From the NCBI RefSeq assembly GCF_001625215.2, contig NC_030381.2, positions 46,188,689-46,252,688 on the forward strand: a stretch of DNA of 64,000 nt, in the 5' to 3' direction. Below the pieces are notes generated by a model. The model searched no databases. It was not told the DNA's origin and saw only the letters and a list, made by a program, of their open reading frames with translations. Shown one piece after another: positions 13,411 to 27,891 of the stretch. Position numbers and translations under genes: made by a program. Origin of the DNA: Daucus carota subsp. sativus (lineage: Eukaryota > Streptophyta > Magnoliopsida > Apiales > Apiaceae). Numbering within the stretch: position 1 is the stretch's first letter; every line of letters starts with the position of its first letter.

Positions 13411-15630
13411 GATCACTGAAAAACAAAATTCATGATTATAATCCTGAGCATAAAAAAGCCCTAAATTCAGAGTGGAATTAGAGATTAGAAACCCTAGAAC
13501 AAAAGGGACACAGAGACTTGCATTTCAGAGAGACAAGAAACTCAGAGGTTGTGTTCCACTAGCACAGTACCAAACTAAGAGCTTTGTTTTCTACTTGCAC
13601 ACATTCATTATTTATTCATACTCGATTACTCATCACTTTTAGAATAAATAACTTGTCAGGTACCATTACTATCCCATTTGTTTCTTTTCGAGTTCTAACT
13701 TTTAACAAGTGTTTAATGGAGTAGTTACTTACATTACAATAAATTTATTAAATGAATTTATTTGCGCTTTAACATTCACAAAGGATATTTTTACTTTTAT
13801 TGAAAATAGTGTATAAGATAATTTGACAAGTAAGAAATAACATATGTACAGGGGCTGTGTTTGGAAATTAGAGGTCGGAGGTAAAATTAGAGAATTGAGG
13901 TGTTCCAGGTTTGATTATTTCTATCGGACAGTGTTGGTAGTTATGGTAGTTAGCGGACTGAAATAGAGATTTAGACTAAAAAAGCTACATTGAGGAGTTT
14001 TCTGAGTTAGAGATTTTGCCATGTGTCATAAAAAATTAATTAAATAATTATTTACCAAACAATTTTACAAGAAATTGCTAATTGAATCCGATAGTCAAGA
14101 CATCTATTTCAATTAGTTAGTCAAAATATCAAATTCAATTCGCTGACCGCTAATTCCCAAACACGACCATGCTTCCTTCGGCCCAACCAATTATTTACGT
14201 TTGGTTTGGGCACATAGATTAAGAAATATGTATAAAGTATTGGAAAAGCGAAAAAAAATGTGAATGAAATGATGAGACCTGTTGATTTTTATGTTTTATA
14301 GGATTTTTCCGACCTAAACACAACACAAAGTTTTGTTTCAAAAATCAACATCTTGGATTATCCGGCGTTAATAAGGGGTGTTGGCCATTCAAAGGAAGGC
14401 CCTAATAGTTACAATCCATTAAAATGGCCCCGAATGTCACCACAAAACGCGTCGACAACAGGCGTTTAGAGTAAACGCCATTTCGCTTCACGTTCTGAGG
14501 ATCGGGAGTTACAAAACAGGATTTCATCCCACGTTCTAGTGTTTCTTCATTGGGTTTTTTTAATGGGCCTTAATAAACGTAGGTTTAACTTACGTTTAAC
14601 ATATGTAATAAATGAAAAACGTTACTTTATGTTAACGATTGTAAATTTATTTATAAGATGTTTTCATTCTCTGATTTAGTTGTTTTGACAAGCAGATTTG
14701 TTAGTGATTTATTATAAAACTGTTTGGTAAATATTTATTTTATTAGAGCCTTTTGTAACACATATCAGAATTTTTAATCCAAAAAACAGCTAACTATCAA
14801 ACACTAATATCAACAGATTGAAATGATAAAATTTTATTTTATCTCAAACCTGTAACGTGGACCAAAAGAAAAATATTATAAGGTTGGTTTGCGATGATGC
14901 AAAAACTTCCGAATTCGCTCCTTCCTGGTTGTTCGCAATCCCTTACAAATTCGTTCATCTCTAGTTTAGTACATCATTTTTTTTTGAAAAACATATTCTT
15001 AATAAGTAGAGCACTGCATATATATCAGAATAAAAATAAATATTAAAACTAAACAATAGAAGTATTATTAGTCATTTATATCTTATAATATTACTGATAA
15101 ATAGAAAGTAATATTTTATAATATTTTAACATTTAAAATAAAAATAGAAATATATTATTAGTAAAACTAATTATGTAATAATATAATCATAAATGATATT
15201 AATAAACTTTACAAGTAAAAAAAATCAAATATTAATACAGTAAGAGTTATCTGCGCATAGCACACCAGTAAAATAATATAATTTCCTACTATTTCTTTTG
15301 CGGCAAAATAATTTGTAATAACAATTTTGGAGCCTTTTCCCTTAATATATAATTTAAGTCGTAATTAACCTATGAGTTCCTCGTGGGAAAAAAAAACCCT
15401 ATGAGTTCCTCCCTTTTCCACTTTATTTAATTATATTAATATTATTTTTATCATGACTTTATTAGCCCCGTTTACTCTCCCGAGTCCCAAGATTCCCCAA
15501 ACACTAGTTCTCCCCCCTTTCTTTTCATTTCTCGCTACCCCAAAAGCCAAAACCCTCCATTATTTTCGTAAAATACACACACAAATATATTTGATTCGAA
15601 GCAGCAGAGTAGTTCTTTTAGGTCTTCTCT
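13411..15630. promoter_or_regulatory. Divergent promoter region, DRD1-like (-) and SAE2 (+)
   Basis: Both genes read outward from this 2.2-kb gap. A telo-box-like AAACCCTAG lies at 13489-13497, just upstream of the DRD1-like start; such motifs are common in plant housekeeping promoters. A MITE-like element occupies 13851-14169. The stretch 15000-15450 is very AT-rich. I see no coding sequence. Confidence 0.5.
13851..14169. mobile_element. MITE-like element with terminal inverted repeats
   Basis: The left end reads GGGGCTGTGTTTGGAAATTAG in shortened form (core TGTTTGGAAATTAG). The right end, reverse-complemented, begins GGTCGTGTTTGGGAATTAG. The inner parts are AT-rich and non-coding. The ends resemble hAT-type MITEs. 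I could not confirm an 8-bp target duplication, so the superfamily is uncertain. Confidence 0.65.
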
Positions 15631-18600
15631 ATGGCTGCTGCTACTCAACACCCGTTTTCTGCAATAAAGGTACAATCTTTACTTGTTTTCTGGGAATTTT
15701 GAGTAGGGTTCTAAGATTTGCTTTGTGGGTTTTGTTAATTAGGGCAAAAAAGTGCTAATGGTTGGTGCTGGTGGTATTGGATGTGAGCTTCTCAAGACTC
15801 TTGCTCTCTCGGGCTTTCAAGATATTCACATAGTATATTTCTCTCGCTTTTATCATGCTTATGTATTGTTGTTTGATTTTATTTTATTTTTATTTTTATT
15901 TGCAATTGCATGGCTTATTATTGGTTTCAGCAGTTTGGGTTTCTGAGTTTTCAGTTTCTTTTTTCTGGGGTGCTTATTTTCTTGTAAATACGTGTATTCA
16001 AATTTCTGCTTGCTATCGTGCTTCATATTTACTATCAGGGGGATGTTGAAGTTTTAAACTGATATTAATCCCACTTAGGGTTGTTGTCTTTAGTATTTAG
16101 TATTGTCATAAAGTAAATTGGATTTTATGTGCTAATTGACATTTGATGAAGATTATAGCATCCTTACCACTTTTGAGGCCATGTGTACAACTTCGTACCT
16201 ATATTTTGTATTATTTTTTTCCCAATATTATTAAGGGCAAGGAATTTAGATTAGGTGTTGAAGCTTAGTGAATTTTTTAGAATCTTGGTTGATGTGACTC
16301 TTGGTGGATCTTAGTTGGGCGAAAGGAATGGAATGAAACATTATCACACCGATTCCATTCCATTAGAACTATTGAATTTCATTCCTTTTAAAACAGGCAG
16401 GATGAGTCCATTCCTTTTAAATACTTTTAAATACAACAGAACCAGAGAAAACATATTTTGATTCCATTTATTTCAAATAAACACAACCTTAGTGTCATGT
16501 GAAGATCCGAATAGAAGCTAAAAGAATTCAGATACAATGATGCATTTAAATAAATATCTGTTCCTTTACAGACTCCGTAAAATGGTAAATGTAATCCACA
16601 CTCTGTGTGCTTGGTCACCTTTGTTACCTTACTGTTAAAGTCAAATAATAGGAAGTGTATCAAAATTCTAGAAGCAGATTCACTTCATTGCCCGAAATTC
16701 CAATTAAATATAAAGTTACCACAGCATGCATTACAGGTGTCAGATGTTTTATATAATTGACATGCTAAATACCAGAGAAAGCATTAGCTCATGCCTCATG
16801 TAACACTCTACTGTAAGGTTCTCCAGTGCAGAAATTCATACTGTTATGTTCACTTTCCTAAATTATGTATTGTTCCGGGCTTAACTTTCTTTGCTGGTCA
16901 TGTGGCGTGGTCTATCATATAATTAATAAATGAAGACATTAGAGTGTGGCTGTTAAAATGTTACTCTGTATCAGTTGAGTCTTCTTTGTTTTGTTTCGCT
17001 CCCCTTTCATCTTTGTACTACATTTAGTAAACAATCTTAAACCTCAAGTGTTTTTTTTTTAAAATTAGGTACTATTTTTTATACTCTCATGAAAGCTTCC
17101 AGCAATCATGTGATCAGTGTTGCTAGGCAGTTTATTTGAACCTTTAGTAGCACAAAATGTTTACTCTTATCATTTCCTTTGTTTTGCAATGAGCTTCACA
17201 CTATTCTTTAGTAGAAAAAAATTGTTCTCAGAATTTGCGAAGGGACTTCACTTGTTATTGACCTCATCTTATTTGTTGCAGATTGATATGGACACAATAG
17301 AAGTGAGCAACCTAAATCGACAATTTTTGTTTCGACAAACACATGTTGGGCAATCCAAGGCCAAAGTAAGAGAATGGTTACCATGTATCTATTTTAACTC
17401 CCGAATTGGTATTACTCCCCTGATTCATGTTACTTATTCAATCAGGTTGCCCGTGATGCTGTTTTGAGATTTAGGCCTCAGATTAGCATCACACCATACC
17501 ATGCAAATGTGAAAGATCCTGAATTCAATGTGGATTTTTTCAAGCAATTTCATGTTGTATTAAATGGACTCGACAACTTAGATGCTAGACGGCATGTTAA
17601 CCGCCTCTGTTTAGCAGCAGATGTACCTTTAGTTGAAAGCGGGACAACCGGTTTTCTGGGTCAGGTAAGCTTTGACAGATATATTGCTTACAGTGAGAAT
17701 TCATTTTCAGTCTGATCAACTTGTGTTTTAAATTCTTTTCAGAGGTTTATATACAGTGTTGTTAATAGAATGGGTAACATATCTATTTGTGAATGGACAA
17801 GGTGGAACTTGAATACTTTATATTTGTTGGCATTAAGTTCAGTTATAGTCGGCATTAGGACACGTTCTCATTTATTTTGCAATCTACTGCAACTCTAGGT
17901 CGCATGATTAACAAGTTATGTAGATCGCAATTATGATGACAAGCCTTTTGTCTTTTAGTGCTTGTAGTTCTCTAATCTCTTTGAATGACTGAAAAGCTGA
18001 TGTTCTAAACTTCCCCTAATAAAGTTCATTGATGATCCTCTTGTATTTTCTTCTTTCATCTTTTCTGGATGCAGGTCACTGTACATGTTAAGGGCAAGAC
18101 AGAATGCTATGAATGCCAGCCAAAACCAGCTCCCAAGACATATCCTGTGTGTACCATTACAAGCACTCCGTCAAAGGTATCAACACCCTTTTTTTTGTGA
18201 TTTTATTTTGCTAAATGTATTAAACCATGTTATTATCTTTGCATTGTGAAGTGAATATTTTAGAGGGGGAGATTTACAGACCTTACAAACTTTTCAGAAC
18301 TTGGTTACGTAACCAATATTTCTGTCAATATTGAAAAACAATCTCTCCATTAGAGAACATATTGCGACTTAATATATGAATAGTTGAAAGTTGAAATTTT
18401 CGTTTGCAAGTGTTTGACATCATTTGATGGACAAGAGTTATACTTTTGTTGAACTTATTATATGATTTTATTGTACAATTGTATAAATAAGTGAACTATA
18501 TTAAATAATTAAGGTTTCATATTTTTCTATTTATCCCTAATTTGGTAATGGTGAACCCTAGAAGGATAGTTAAATAATAAACATAATTTGTTCAGCACAA

Positions 18601-21238
18601 TTGTAACTACTTTTTAAATATTATGTTGACCCCAGTTATATGTGTTAAACACATGTTAGATGTAAAAATCAGTTGTGTATTTAATATAGGAGTGATGGTT
18701 CTGCAATTACTTACAATACGGGCCCATAATAAACTAAGGTTCAACATGTTGGAAAAGTTTTTAAATTCTAACCATTTTTTTTACTTGATCCGGCTTATGA
18801 ACAGCCTAATCTCTACCTGTTTACTAATTTTGTTAATCGGTTGCTTCTGATTTATTGCTTTATAAGGATTAAGAAAATGGCAGTCTGGAGTTGGTGGTAT
18901 GTAATGGTAAATATTGGTGGATAGTGGAATTTATAGTAGTACCAGACACGAGTTGTGTCTGTTTAAGGAATTATTTAACATTTTTTTCTTACTATGTGTT
19001 GGTTTGGCCTCGTGCATTAGATTATGACTGGTTGTTCAATCATGCAGTTTGTTCACTGTATTGTTTGGGCTAAGGACTTGCTTTTTTCAAAGCTCTTTGG
19101 CGATAAGAATCAGGAAAATGATCTTAATGTGCGTTCTGGTGATGCCAGTAGCTCTTCAGGACATTCAGAAGATGTATTTGTGCGTAAACCTGAAGAAGAC
19201 ATCGACCAATATGGAAGAAGGGTTTATGACCATGTTTTTGGTTATAATATTGAGATGGCTTTGTCTAATGAAGAGACATGGAGAAACCGAAACAGGCCAA
19301 GGCCTATATATGTACGAGATGTTCTGTCAGCTGCTCTGTCACAACAAAATGGTGACATGGAAAACACTAAAATTTCAGATGATCCTTTATCTGTATCTGC
19401 AATGGTGTCACTGGGTCTGAAGAATCCACAGGAGGTGTGGAGCCTTGTTGAAAATTCAAGAATTTTCCTCGAGGCACTAAAGTTGTTCTTTTCAAAAAGA
19501 GAACAGGTACAAGATGATTTCTTACAATGTAGTAGTTTATGTAGCTTTATTGTTTAAGAATAACATTCTATGCTAACAACCCCCAATATCTTACTTTGCA
19601 CTGTAAAGGAAGTAGGAAACTTGAGTTTTGATAAAGACGACCAGTTGGCTGTAGAGATTGTCACTGCTGCTGCCAATATTCGGGCTTCTTCCTTCGGGAT
19701 TCCCTTACATAGCCTTTTTGAAGCCAAGGGAATCGCTGGCAATATTGTGCATGCAGTTGCAACAACAAATGCTATAATTGCTGGCTTGATTGTGATCGAG
19801 GCAATTAAAGTGCTTCGGAACGACACAAGCAGCTATAGGTGGGTTATGCTCTTTACCACAAATGCATTTATTAATATAATTTTCTTTAATCTGTTTGACA
19901 CATTCTACTTCGCTGTGTTTCTTCTGGAAGTTGATGAACTTGTAAATGCTTACATCAAAGTGAAAATTACTAAAAAAAATATGATGGAGCAATGCCATTG
20001 AATTGACTGTTACCTTGGAATATACTTGTGGAAGAACTATAACGGAACACTGCCATTGAATTGACTGTTATCTTGGAATATATTTGTGACACTCTTACTG
20101 TTTGTGTTTTAGTTTAATTTTATTTTTATTTATTTTTTAATTATGATTCTTATCCAAGTTGAAAAAAATTACAGGATGACCTACTGCCTTGAACATCCAT
20201 CTAGAAAGATGCTTCTCATGCCAGTGGAGCCATTTGAGCCTAGTAAGAACTGCTATGTTTGTTCTGAGGTGAGTTCGGTTTTATCACAGTTTCTTGTTTT
20301 ATTGCTAATAATTGTAGTTGTTTTTTTTTTTGACGATTATTATAGTTATGTTAGTTTTGAGATTTCACACTTATTTTGGTTACCCACTTCTGCTAATAAA
20401 TTGTATGGTCCATGGATCAATTCTGGAAACAGACACCTCTTCTGCTTGAGATTAATACTCAGCGGTCAAAGTTGAGAGACGTAGTTGAGAAAATTGTAAA
20501 AGCCAAGCTTGGCATGAGTTTGCCATTAGTCATGCATGGCGCTGCCCTTCTTTATGAGGTTGGTGATGATCTTGATGAAATAATGGTAGCTATTTACTCA
20601 GCAAATCTTGACAAGGTAAATGTTCTTCCGTTGATATATGCCTTTATATGTCTTAACTCTATTTTACGATAAATGCAGATGATCAATTGTTTCTCTATTT
20701 TCCCTTAGGTTCTATCAGAGCTTCCATCTCCTATAACTGGTGGTACTATACTCACAGTTGAGGACTTTCAGCAAGAGCTTTCTTGCAATATCAATATTAA
20801 ACACAGGTGGTTATTGTTTCTGACACTGTAATGTAGTTTTAGTACTCTTTTTCTAGTGCTTCAATAAATTTGCTTAATTTTGAAAGGGAGGAGTTTGATG
20901 AGGAGAAGGAACCAGACGGCATGATTCTCTCTGGATGGACTCAGGCTTTGACAACAGAAAACAATAAAAATTCTTCTGCTGGTAATGGGACGAGCACTTC
21001 CAGTCAAGCAGTTCCAATTGAAACTGTGGTGGATGATGAACTAGAAATTCTTTCAGGAGAAACTGCAACTCTACATTCAGGGAAGAAAAGAAAGATATCT
21101 GACAGTTCAAAAGCCTCTAATACATCTTTCGAGGAAAAGAGTAAGAGAAAGGCTGATGAACTTGAACTCGATAGTCCTATTGTTGTGCTCGAGGGAAGCA
21201 TGGAGAAAGACAATGGGAAGAAGAAGAGGTTGCAATAG
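15631..21238 (+). CDS. SAE2: SUMO-activating enzyme subunit 2 (E1 catalytic subunit), 11 exons
   Basis: Catalytic half of the heterodimeric SUMO E1 enzyme. With SAE1 it adenylates SUMO, forms a thioester and passes SUMO to SCE1 in the nucleus. Exons by eye: 15631-15669, 15743-15832, 17282-17365, 17446-17664, 18075-18176, 19048-19506, 19609-19838, 20175-20268, 20433-20615, 20709-20806, 20887-21238. They total 1950 nt (649 aa), near the Arabidopsis size. Visible: nucleotide-binding GAGGIG (~21-26); NRQFLFR adenylation block; catalytic Cys ~170 in [11 protein letters not shown]; zinc ligands as CxxC pairs at ~155/158 and ~434/437; a ubiquitin-fold domain; and a Lys-rich nuclear-signal tail with KKRK and KKKR. 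The ATG at 15631 gives [13 protein letters not shown], expected for the family. All junctions are GT-AG and in frame. Introns 2 (1.4 kb) and 5 (0.9 kb) hold nothing I recognise. Confidence 0.96.
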
Positions 21239-23136
21239 AATACTCAGGTTTAGTAGATAACATATCACATCTTAGTTATGTATCATGTTTGAAAGAATTG
21301 CCATTCGTTTACGTTCTTTAATCTCGAGAAGTGAATATGTTAGGGCTAATATCAAATTCCTTTGAGCTAGATACATGTATCAAAACATCAAGGATAGCAC
21401 CATCTGTATTTGTCGACTTTTGCCAAACACTGTAGCTAGCTACTAACGCATTGTTAGAAACAGTGCTAGAACAATGGATACTCCCGTAGCTAATTGTCAT
21501 CTTTCCTGAACAATTTTGATGACTTTCTGATGAATTCTGGTATGTGATGCAAATTTTCCTGATGCTAGAGTTATTTGCATAAAAGGGCAGGGCAATAAGC
21601 TGCATATTTTAAGGATTCAATCTTTCCTGATGCTTATACTCTTGCTTTAGGAGTTGGTTCAAGCAGCATTTGCTGGGTAATACTATTGAAACTGATCAAT
21701 TGTTCAGTATGTGAGGACCTGAATTTTGTTCGTATTTATGTTGTGAAAATTGGGAGACGTTCAAGTGTTACATGCTTACACAATTTTATGATCCTCAACA
21801 CAATTGGGATGAAAAATTAAGTTGGAAGTGTGAAGTCTGTCCTAAGCATTCCAAATTGTCAAGTTTCGCGGACAAAAAATTTACGGCGCGAAAATTGTGC
21901 GAGCGAGGAAGGTGGTTAAAGCTTCTCGTGGTTGTATTCCATAACTACTTTGTTTTGAGACCTGAGATCTACTATGATTTGCATGATTTTCTCTAACCAT
22001 ATTCATGATTGTAGCACAAAACGAAACCTACACAATAAAGTGCATGTTCTCATTTGAAGTGAACCTTTGAGTGAGAGACATGACGGCAGTTCAGTCGGAG
22101 GGTTTTGGCAGAGATCAAGTCACCGATTCCTTAGCCGCTTCGACAAAAACTTTAGGGACTGTCTGAATTGTGGGCGGGAATGTGGTGTGGGAATGAGTAT
22201 TCCATGGACCGAAAAGAATGATTTAACCACCAAATGAGAATAATATCCCCATTCTAAACAATAAATTTGCTAATTCAAATACTAGTACATGGGTGTGATT
22301 ATTGTTAACTAGGCTCATTAACCATGATCCAAACACTCCCTTAGATCCACCCGAACTAAGCAATCTCTTTCATTCTCCACTTCAACCAGCCCTGTCTCTA
22401 AATACAATGGAACCTCAACGAACTCCATTTATTTCACGATTTTACTCAACTGCATGAAACCATACAAACTGATTCTATTCAGCTTGATATACTATTGAGA
22501 TAGATAATTCCTTTCAGCTTCAGGCAGTTCCCAAGTTAGCACTGGTCTGCGAGGTAGAGCCAGTTTAGTATAAACAATCCAAGCTCAAGCTGAACTCAAA
22601 TTACGAATCAAGCTGAAGCCAAATCTGATAGCTACAAGGCTCAAACTATAGATTTAAGGCATATTCATACTGTCCAGATAACAAACTATAACTTTACTGA
22701 GTATTGCTACTTTAACAACAAATAACAATTTTTGGTTTGATATATTGGAAAAACAAGCAAAACTAATATGCGCCTCTGACTGGCAGGAAGTCTATAAAGG
22801 TACAAGTTATCAATCAATGCAAACGTGATAATATACAATTACATTATGAGCAATTGGTATCCTGGACAGAGTATGAACACTGAGGTACACAGTTTCAATT
22901 GTCTGGTATAATTTACAGATATTGCCGAATTCCTTAACATACATAATATCAGAAAGAATTTCACATTGCGTATGAGAGCTTGTTCCTGTAAGAAAATAAA
23001 TGCGGGCCTCCAATTAGAAACAGTTTAATTCAACAGAATCAAGTTTATGTTGCAGAGTGTTTGTATAAAAACATAAGGTATATAATGTTCAGAAATATAA
23101 AGATGTATAGTGCAATTAAATTTGAGCTTTGAGCTC
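21239..23136. other. Convergent intergenic region, SAE2 and CREG-like
   Basis: Contains the 3' UTRs of two converging genes. A 74-codon frame at 21772-21996 has Cys and Lys residues but no family resemblance and no conserved context, so I do not call it. I see no transposon ends or RNA genes. Confidence 0.5.
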
Positions 23137-26100
23137 TTACAATGAAGTATGCAGGTACTCATCCGGTGTTAGAGGTTTCGGACCACCAAACCAATTTATC
23201 AGAAAAATGTTCTCTATATCAAGTTTAAAGATCTGGAAATTGTGATCCTTGGGCCAGTCTGCAAACCATTAAAATTAGATATGTTGAACAGATAACTAGA
23301 ACATGCAAAGTGGACAAAAATCCAAACGAGAACAGGACGGGTATTAGTTATAAGATATGATATATTTACCTTCCATCTCAGGATGTTTTGAGAACAGGGC
23401 ATTCTGGGCATATTCCGCTTCATTGGATTTATTATCAAGTACGTTCAACTGGTCAGCATCATTGTAAATATTAAATACTATATGATGAAAGACTAGCAGG
23501 AAAAAATTATCCGGTCTAACAAACTGCTCTAATGATATATATAAGCAAAAAAAAAGTGTAGTTATGAAGTAACTACTGCTCCGTCACCCAAACTCTCAAT
23601 TTTAATATTATGCTACACATTGACATAAATTATTAACTGTATAAGATTTATGTATGGTGACACAATCTTTAAGACTGTCCAATAAATCAGTCGATAAGAA
23701 CTTTTACACGTGTTGACCTTTCATGAGATATGCCTAGTCCCCGCCCCCGGTTTATGTCCAATTTCAGATCCATATCCAAGGCTCCTAAGAACCCTGCTCT
23801 TGTATCCGCACACGTACACAAGTCCTAGTAGCATAGACTCACTGCGTCTCTTCATTACAGTTCTGCTTTTAAATCAAATTCTTTTATCTAGTTTCTTCTA
23901 TACGTACAGACAAATTGTAACATTATCTACCTTTATACTGTCTTCTAGTTTGTCATGTTAAAAGGCATACTAGTTTTGGTTTTCGAAATACTAATAGCGA
24001 AAACTCAACCTTAACTACAAACACATCCTTCAACACAAGCACATAAATGTGAAAAGAAACAAGATAAATGTATAATAATTAATAAACATATAAAAACTAG
24101 CCCCAAAATATGTTATCCTGCACAGATGCAACTATTCTCATAACAGTAAAAATCTTAATCTCCAACATGGTATTTTTGGCCAGAGCTGATTCCTGAAGAC
24201 AAAATTGAACAGATTAACAATTAGTTTCAACAATACCTTTCCTGTAAGTGTAATTTTTGCACAACTGGGGTTTTCAGGGTCCTTTTTGCCACAAGTTCCA
24301 ATATTATATTCACTTATTGTAAAGGATGATCTCTGGTCTTTTAAAGCATAAGTTGCTGTTGGATCCAGGGTAGTTAAGTAAAAGTAAGGGATGCCGCTGC
24401 CACTATCAGGTTGCCCATCACTAAAAGAAACTACATTCCTGTTTAGGGAGAAACAATCGGGTCACAAAGACCAGAATAGTGGTAACATATTGCTAATTAG
24501 CAAAAGACAATTGCAAATTATACCTCGCCAGTAAAACTCTGAAAAGTCGGTAAGAATCATTATTAGATTTTAGGGGAATATCTTAACAATAATGGTCAAT
24601 CATTATCACTACTTCAAAGTTATTAGATTTGTAAATTTCTCTCATATTAAAATTCTACAATTACAAAGTGTCCTTCTGAATCAGTCTACAAACGTAGGTG
24701 CATCTAATCCAAAACTTGTTATGCCAAACTATGTGACTATATAAATCAAGAAGATTATGCCAAACATACCCAAAAGGTGCACCTCCCATATCATCTGCAA
24801 TGGTGCTGCATAAGTAGATACAACCAAATTAGTTTCATTGCGATGGATATTCAAGCTTTCTGTTTAAATTGCGATATATATTTGTAAAGTAAAATAGGAA
24901 TGTGCTTCATGTATAATTGCATTAGAACGTCAGCCGCTCTCCTCATTATAATTTGGCTCGGTAAAATGTAGATCATCAAGGACATGAAAGTATTAGAGGT
25001 AGCAAAATTAAACACAACCAGAAACCTGACACGTATCTTAATTTTTTTTATATTAATCTGGGGAGTTTGGGGTTTCCAATTGGGTAAATATTGACCCGAA
25101 AACTTTTGGTCAGCTATGGCACCCAAAATACCTGAACCAAACCCAAAAGTTAATAATATATAAAATAAATGAATTACATTACACAATTTATACATATATC
25201 ATATATTTTACATACCATTTATACAATTTTTATTCACACATCTCATGAAGTTACTATTATATATATTTAAAATATTAAAAGTAAAACTATTTAATATAGT
25301 TAAAATAATTAACTTAAAATAATTTTCAGGTCAAAATGGGTCAGTTTCAGGTTGAGCAATTACACAATAGGTTGGTTTCCGTTGAAATTTTCAAACCCAT
25401 TTTGGGTTTTTGTCGGGTTTGGATTGACCACAAAACAGGAAGCGGAGTAGGAAACCCGACCCGACCTCAATTACACGAAATTGCCCACCGCTCAGAAAAA
25501 CTGATCATCAGAAAAAACTGAGATGTTAAAAATGAGCAATCTTTAGTTATGGATACATGTAAATCGTTTTCTTCTTTCTTTCCTTATGTTTATTACACAG
25601 AGAAATTGGTGTCTGAAGGTACTAAACTTTATTCTTTACCTATATGGTGCTAGCAACTAACACATAATGTAACTTATGGCTTATAAGATATTACTACAAA
25701 CTGCATTTCACAGAACTATCTATCCTCTTAGAAACTTTGAAGCACAAATAACAATCATACAAGTCATGCTTCTTCTAGTGAACTGTGATTCGTGGTGAAA
25801 GGCAAAAATCATTTTCCTCAAGTCACTAAACTGTACACCTTGTAGTATGTTGATTATCCAGACAGAATTTCTTTTGTTTCAGTTTTTTTTGATAAAATAC
25901 ATATCAACAGAAAACTCATACTTACCGTGCTTAGGTAAATGGATTAGCTTCTATGAAAAATGCACTAGCTCTTTTTATGGATTCGTTTGAAGTCATTCTG
26001 ACTCTAAAGTATATTATAATTTTTCATACTTTTAAATTTAATAAATAAATGGCAATCTCTATTTCGATAAGCCTAGTAGCAATCAGACAACTAGTAGCAA

Positions 26101-27080
26101 TCAGTAATTTCAACTGATCGAGACTGTATGAACTTCATTGACTGTCATAATCAAGACTTATCAGTTGCCCTTGATTAGTTGTCCTCTTTTAAACTGATCA
26201 GTACTTATTTATGATGATTGTGTTTGTTGGTCTTGCTTTTGCGTTCATTTCGTAAAAAAATTGACCAATTTTTGACCAAAGATCTAAGACTATTTTTATT
26301 ATTAATTCTAAAAACTAAAAACTACTTTTTAAAATAGATTGGATATACTTTACAATTATATCATATATTCACATTTTTAAATCATATAATATATGTAAGC
26401 TTCAGACGAACTCCAGTCAATTTGACCATTCAAAAGTCAAACAAGACAACCAGTTAAGGACAGAGTGAGTATAATGGATTGTAAAAATTTTTGAGTATAG
26501 GGTGCCTGATTTCAACTTTTAAGTTGAGAACTATCTTTAATTTGTGTGATAGGTCAAAATAACAAAATAAATCAGAAGTTGGTCGTAATAAGTCATAAGT
26601 CATCAGTCATCTATTGTACAAAAATTACTTTTAAGCAACTTAAGTCAAAAGTAATTATTTAGAATTACCCAAAAGTGATGTTGATTGCAAAGAAAAAACT
26701 CCACATGAAAAGGATGCCCAGATCATAACGTTTGACCTTCGATCGAATTAAAAGGTCAAGAACTTGCTTCATGCATAAATCAAACAAGAATTTTGGATTG
26801 CATCAACAAATAACAATATACATACAACAAAAGTTGAGAGTAAAAGGGAAGAGAGAGAGACATACTTGAGGACACCCCAAGAAGAGTGAGAAACCAACCA
26901 ACGAGCAAAAGGGGCTGCATCAGCAGGGCGAGGCCGAGATGAAGATGAATAAAGTAAAGGCCGTGCTTTTACTAGTACTCGTGATGATGATGATTCTTGA
27001 AAATCCCCAAAAATTAGCAGCAGCATCGCTACTACAATTATACTACTCGTTACATTCAAATTATACACTCGTCCCATCAT
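23137..27080 (-). CDS. CREG-like secreted protein (FMN-binding split barrel), 5 exons
   Basis: Member of the CREG1 family (cellular repressor of E1A-stimulated genes), secreted or endolysosomal glycoproteins with a pyridoxamine-phosphate-oxidase-like barrel. Animal members lack a known oxidase activity and the plant role is not settled. Exons (minus strand): 27080-26866, 24805-24770, 24438-24237, 23448-23370, 23258-23137. They total 654 nt (217 aa), usual for the family. Visible: hydrophobic signal segment (~10-25); FARWLVSHSSWGVL; DDMGGAPFGNVVSFSDG; CAKITLTGK; NALFSKHPEM; and the C-terminal NWFGGPKPLTPDEYL. The 36-nt exon 2 is very short but keeps frame on both sides. ATG ATG at 27080 gives two adjacent starts; the first is taken. 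Intron 1 is 1.96 kb and holds AT-rich repeat DNA with remnants of a Stowaway-like element near 26.25-26.48 kb. Confidence 0.93.
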
Positions 27081-27891
27081 CGTATGCTTGCTTTGGGATC
27101 AACAGTAATCTAGGAAATGATTTATGGAGGAACACAACACTCGACTCCAAGCGCCTCTTTTTTGTATCCGATGTTAGAGAGAGTATGTTTCATAGTACTA
27201 CTTCTAATCAATTATTCAATTGTCATCTTAAAAATAAAAATAAAAATAAAATACTAATGTATGATTAAGAATATGCTCAAAGACAACAGTATAGAAAATT
27301 GATATGCGAAAACTATGATCATTATTCCTTCCGCTTCAAAATAAAATTTTGACTTTTACATGTAATTTGACGTGTAAAAATAATATTATTTTATAAATTA
27401 TTTTTTATCTTTTTTTTAAGTGTATGAAAAATTTAAAAAATAATATATAAAATTATAATTTTAATGATGAAAAATCACTCGATCTTAATATCTTGAATTC
27501 TTGCACAATTAAAGTATTTCTTGAACAATTAAATTAGTTCAGAGGAAAATAAATGCAACTATGTAAAGTTCTTGCATTTGTACAAACTTAGAATAGCAAA
27601 ATGAAAAGGCAAGAATGATGCAACACAACTAAAAAACTAATAATAGCCAAGAAAGGTTATACAACAACTTTTCAGTCTGTTCTTAGTTCTTTCTTCCAAC
27701 AAACAACGATTACAAACTCCAAGTTCATAAACATACATCAGAGTTGAGAGTTGATTCTCCTGTCATAATGCTTTGTCTCTACAAAATTAATTACTGTTAG
27801 CTTAATATGGTTTTAGGAAGCCAATAAGCATGAGACATGGAAGATCACACATACAAAACATACATCCCTTGAAGGGAATAAAATACTAGCA
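27081..27891. other. Gap between the CREG-like and DnaJ genes
   Basis: Contains the upstream region of the CREG-like gene and the 3' UTR of the DnaJ gene, both minus strand. AT-rich; a fragment near 27330-27480 resembles one end of a Stowaway MITE (TTCCTTCCGCTTCAAAATAAA). No coding sequence recognised. Confidence 0.45.

Noticed and set aside
24100..24200. Alternative terminal exon of the CREG-like gene (acceptor TTGTCTTCAG before GAATCAGCTC, minus strand)
   Set aside because: It would be in frame after exon 3 but replaces the conserved C-terminus ending PKPLTPDEYL; the downstream exons at 23448 and 23258 fit the family far better.
26939..27268. 109-codon plus-strand frame that starts with a signal-peptide-like hydrophobic stretch
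   Set aside because: It is antisense to exon 1 of the CREG-like gene; the hydrophobic stretch mirrors the repetitive and hydrophobic codons of the real signal segment. No family resemblance.
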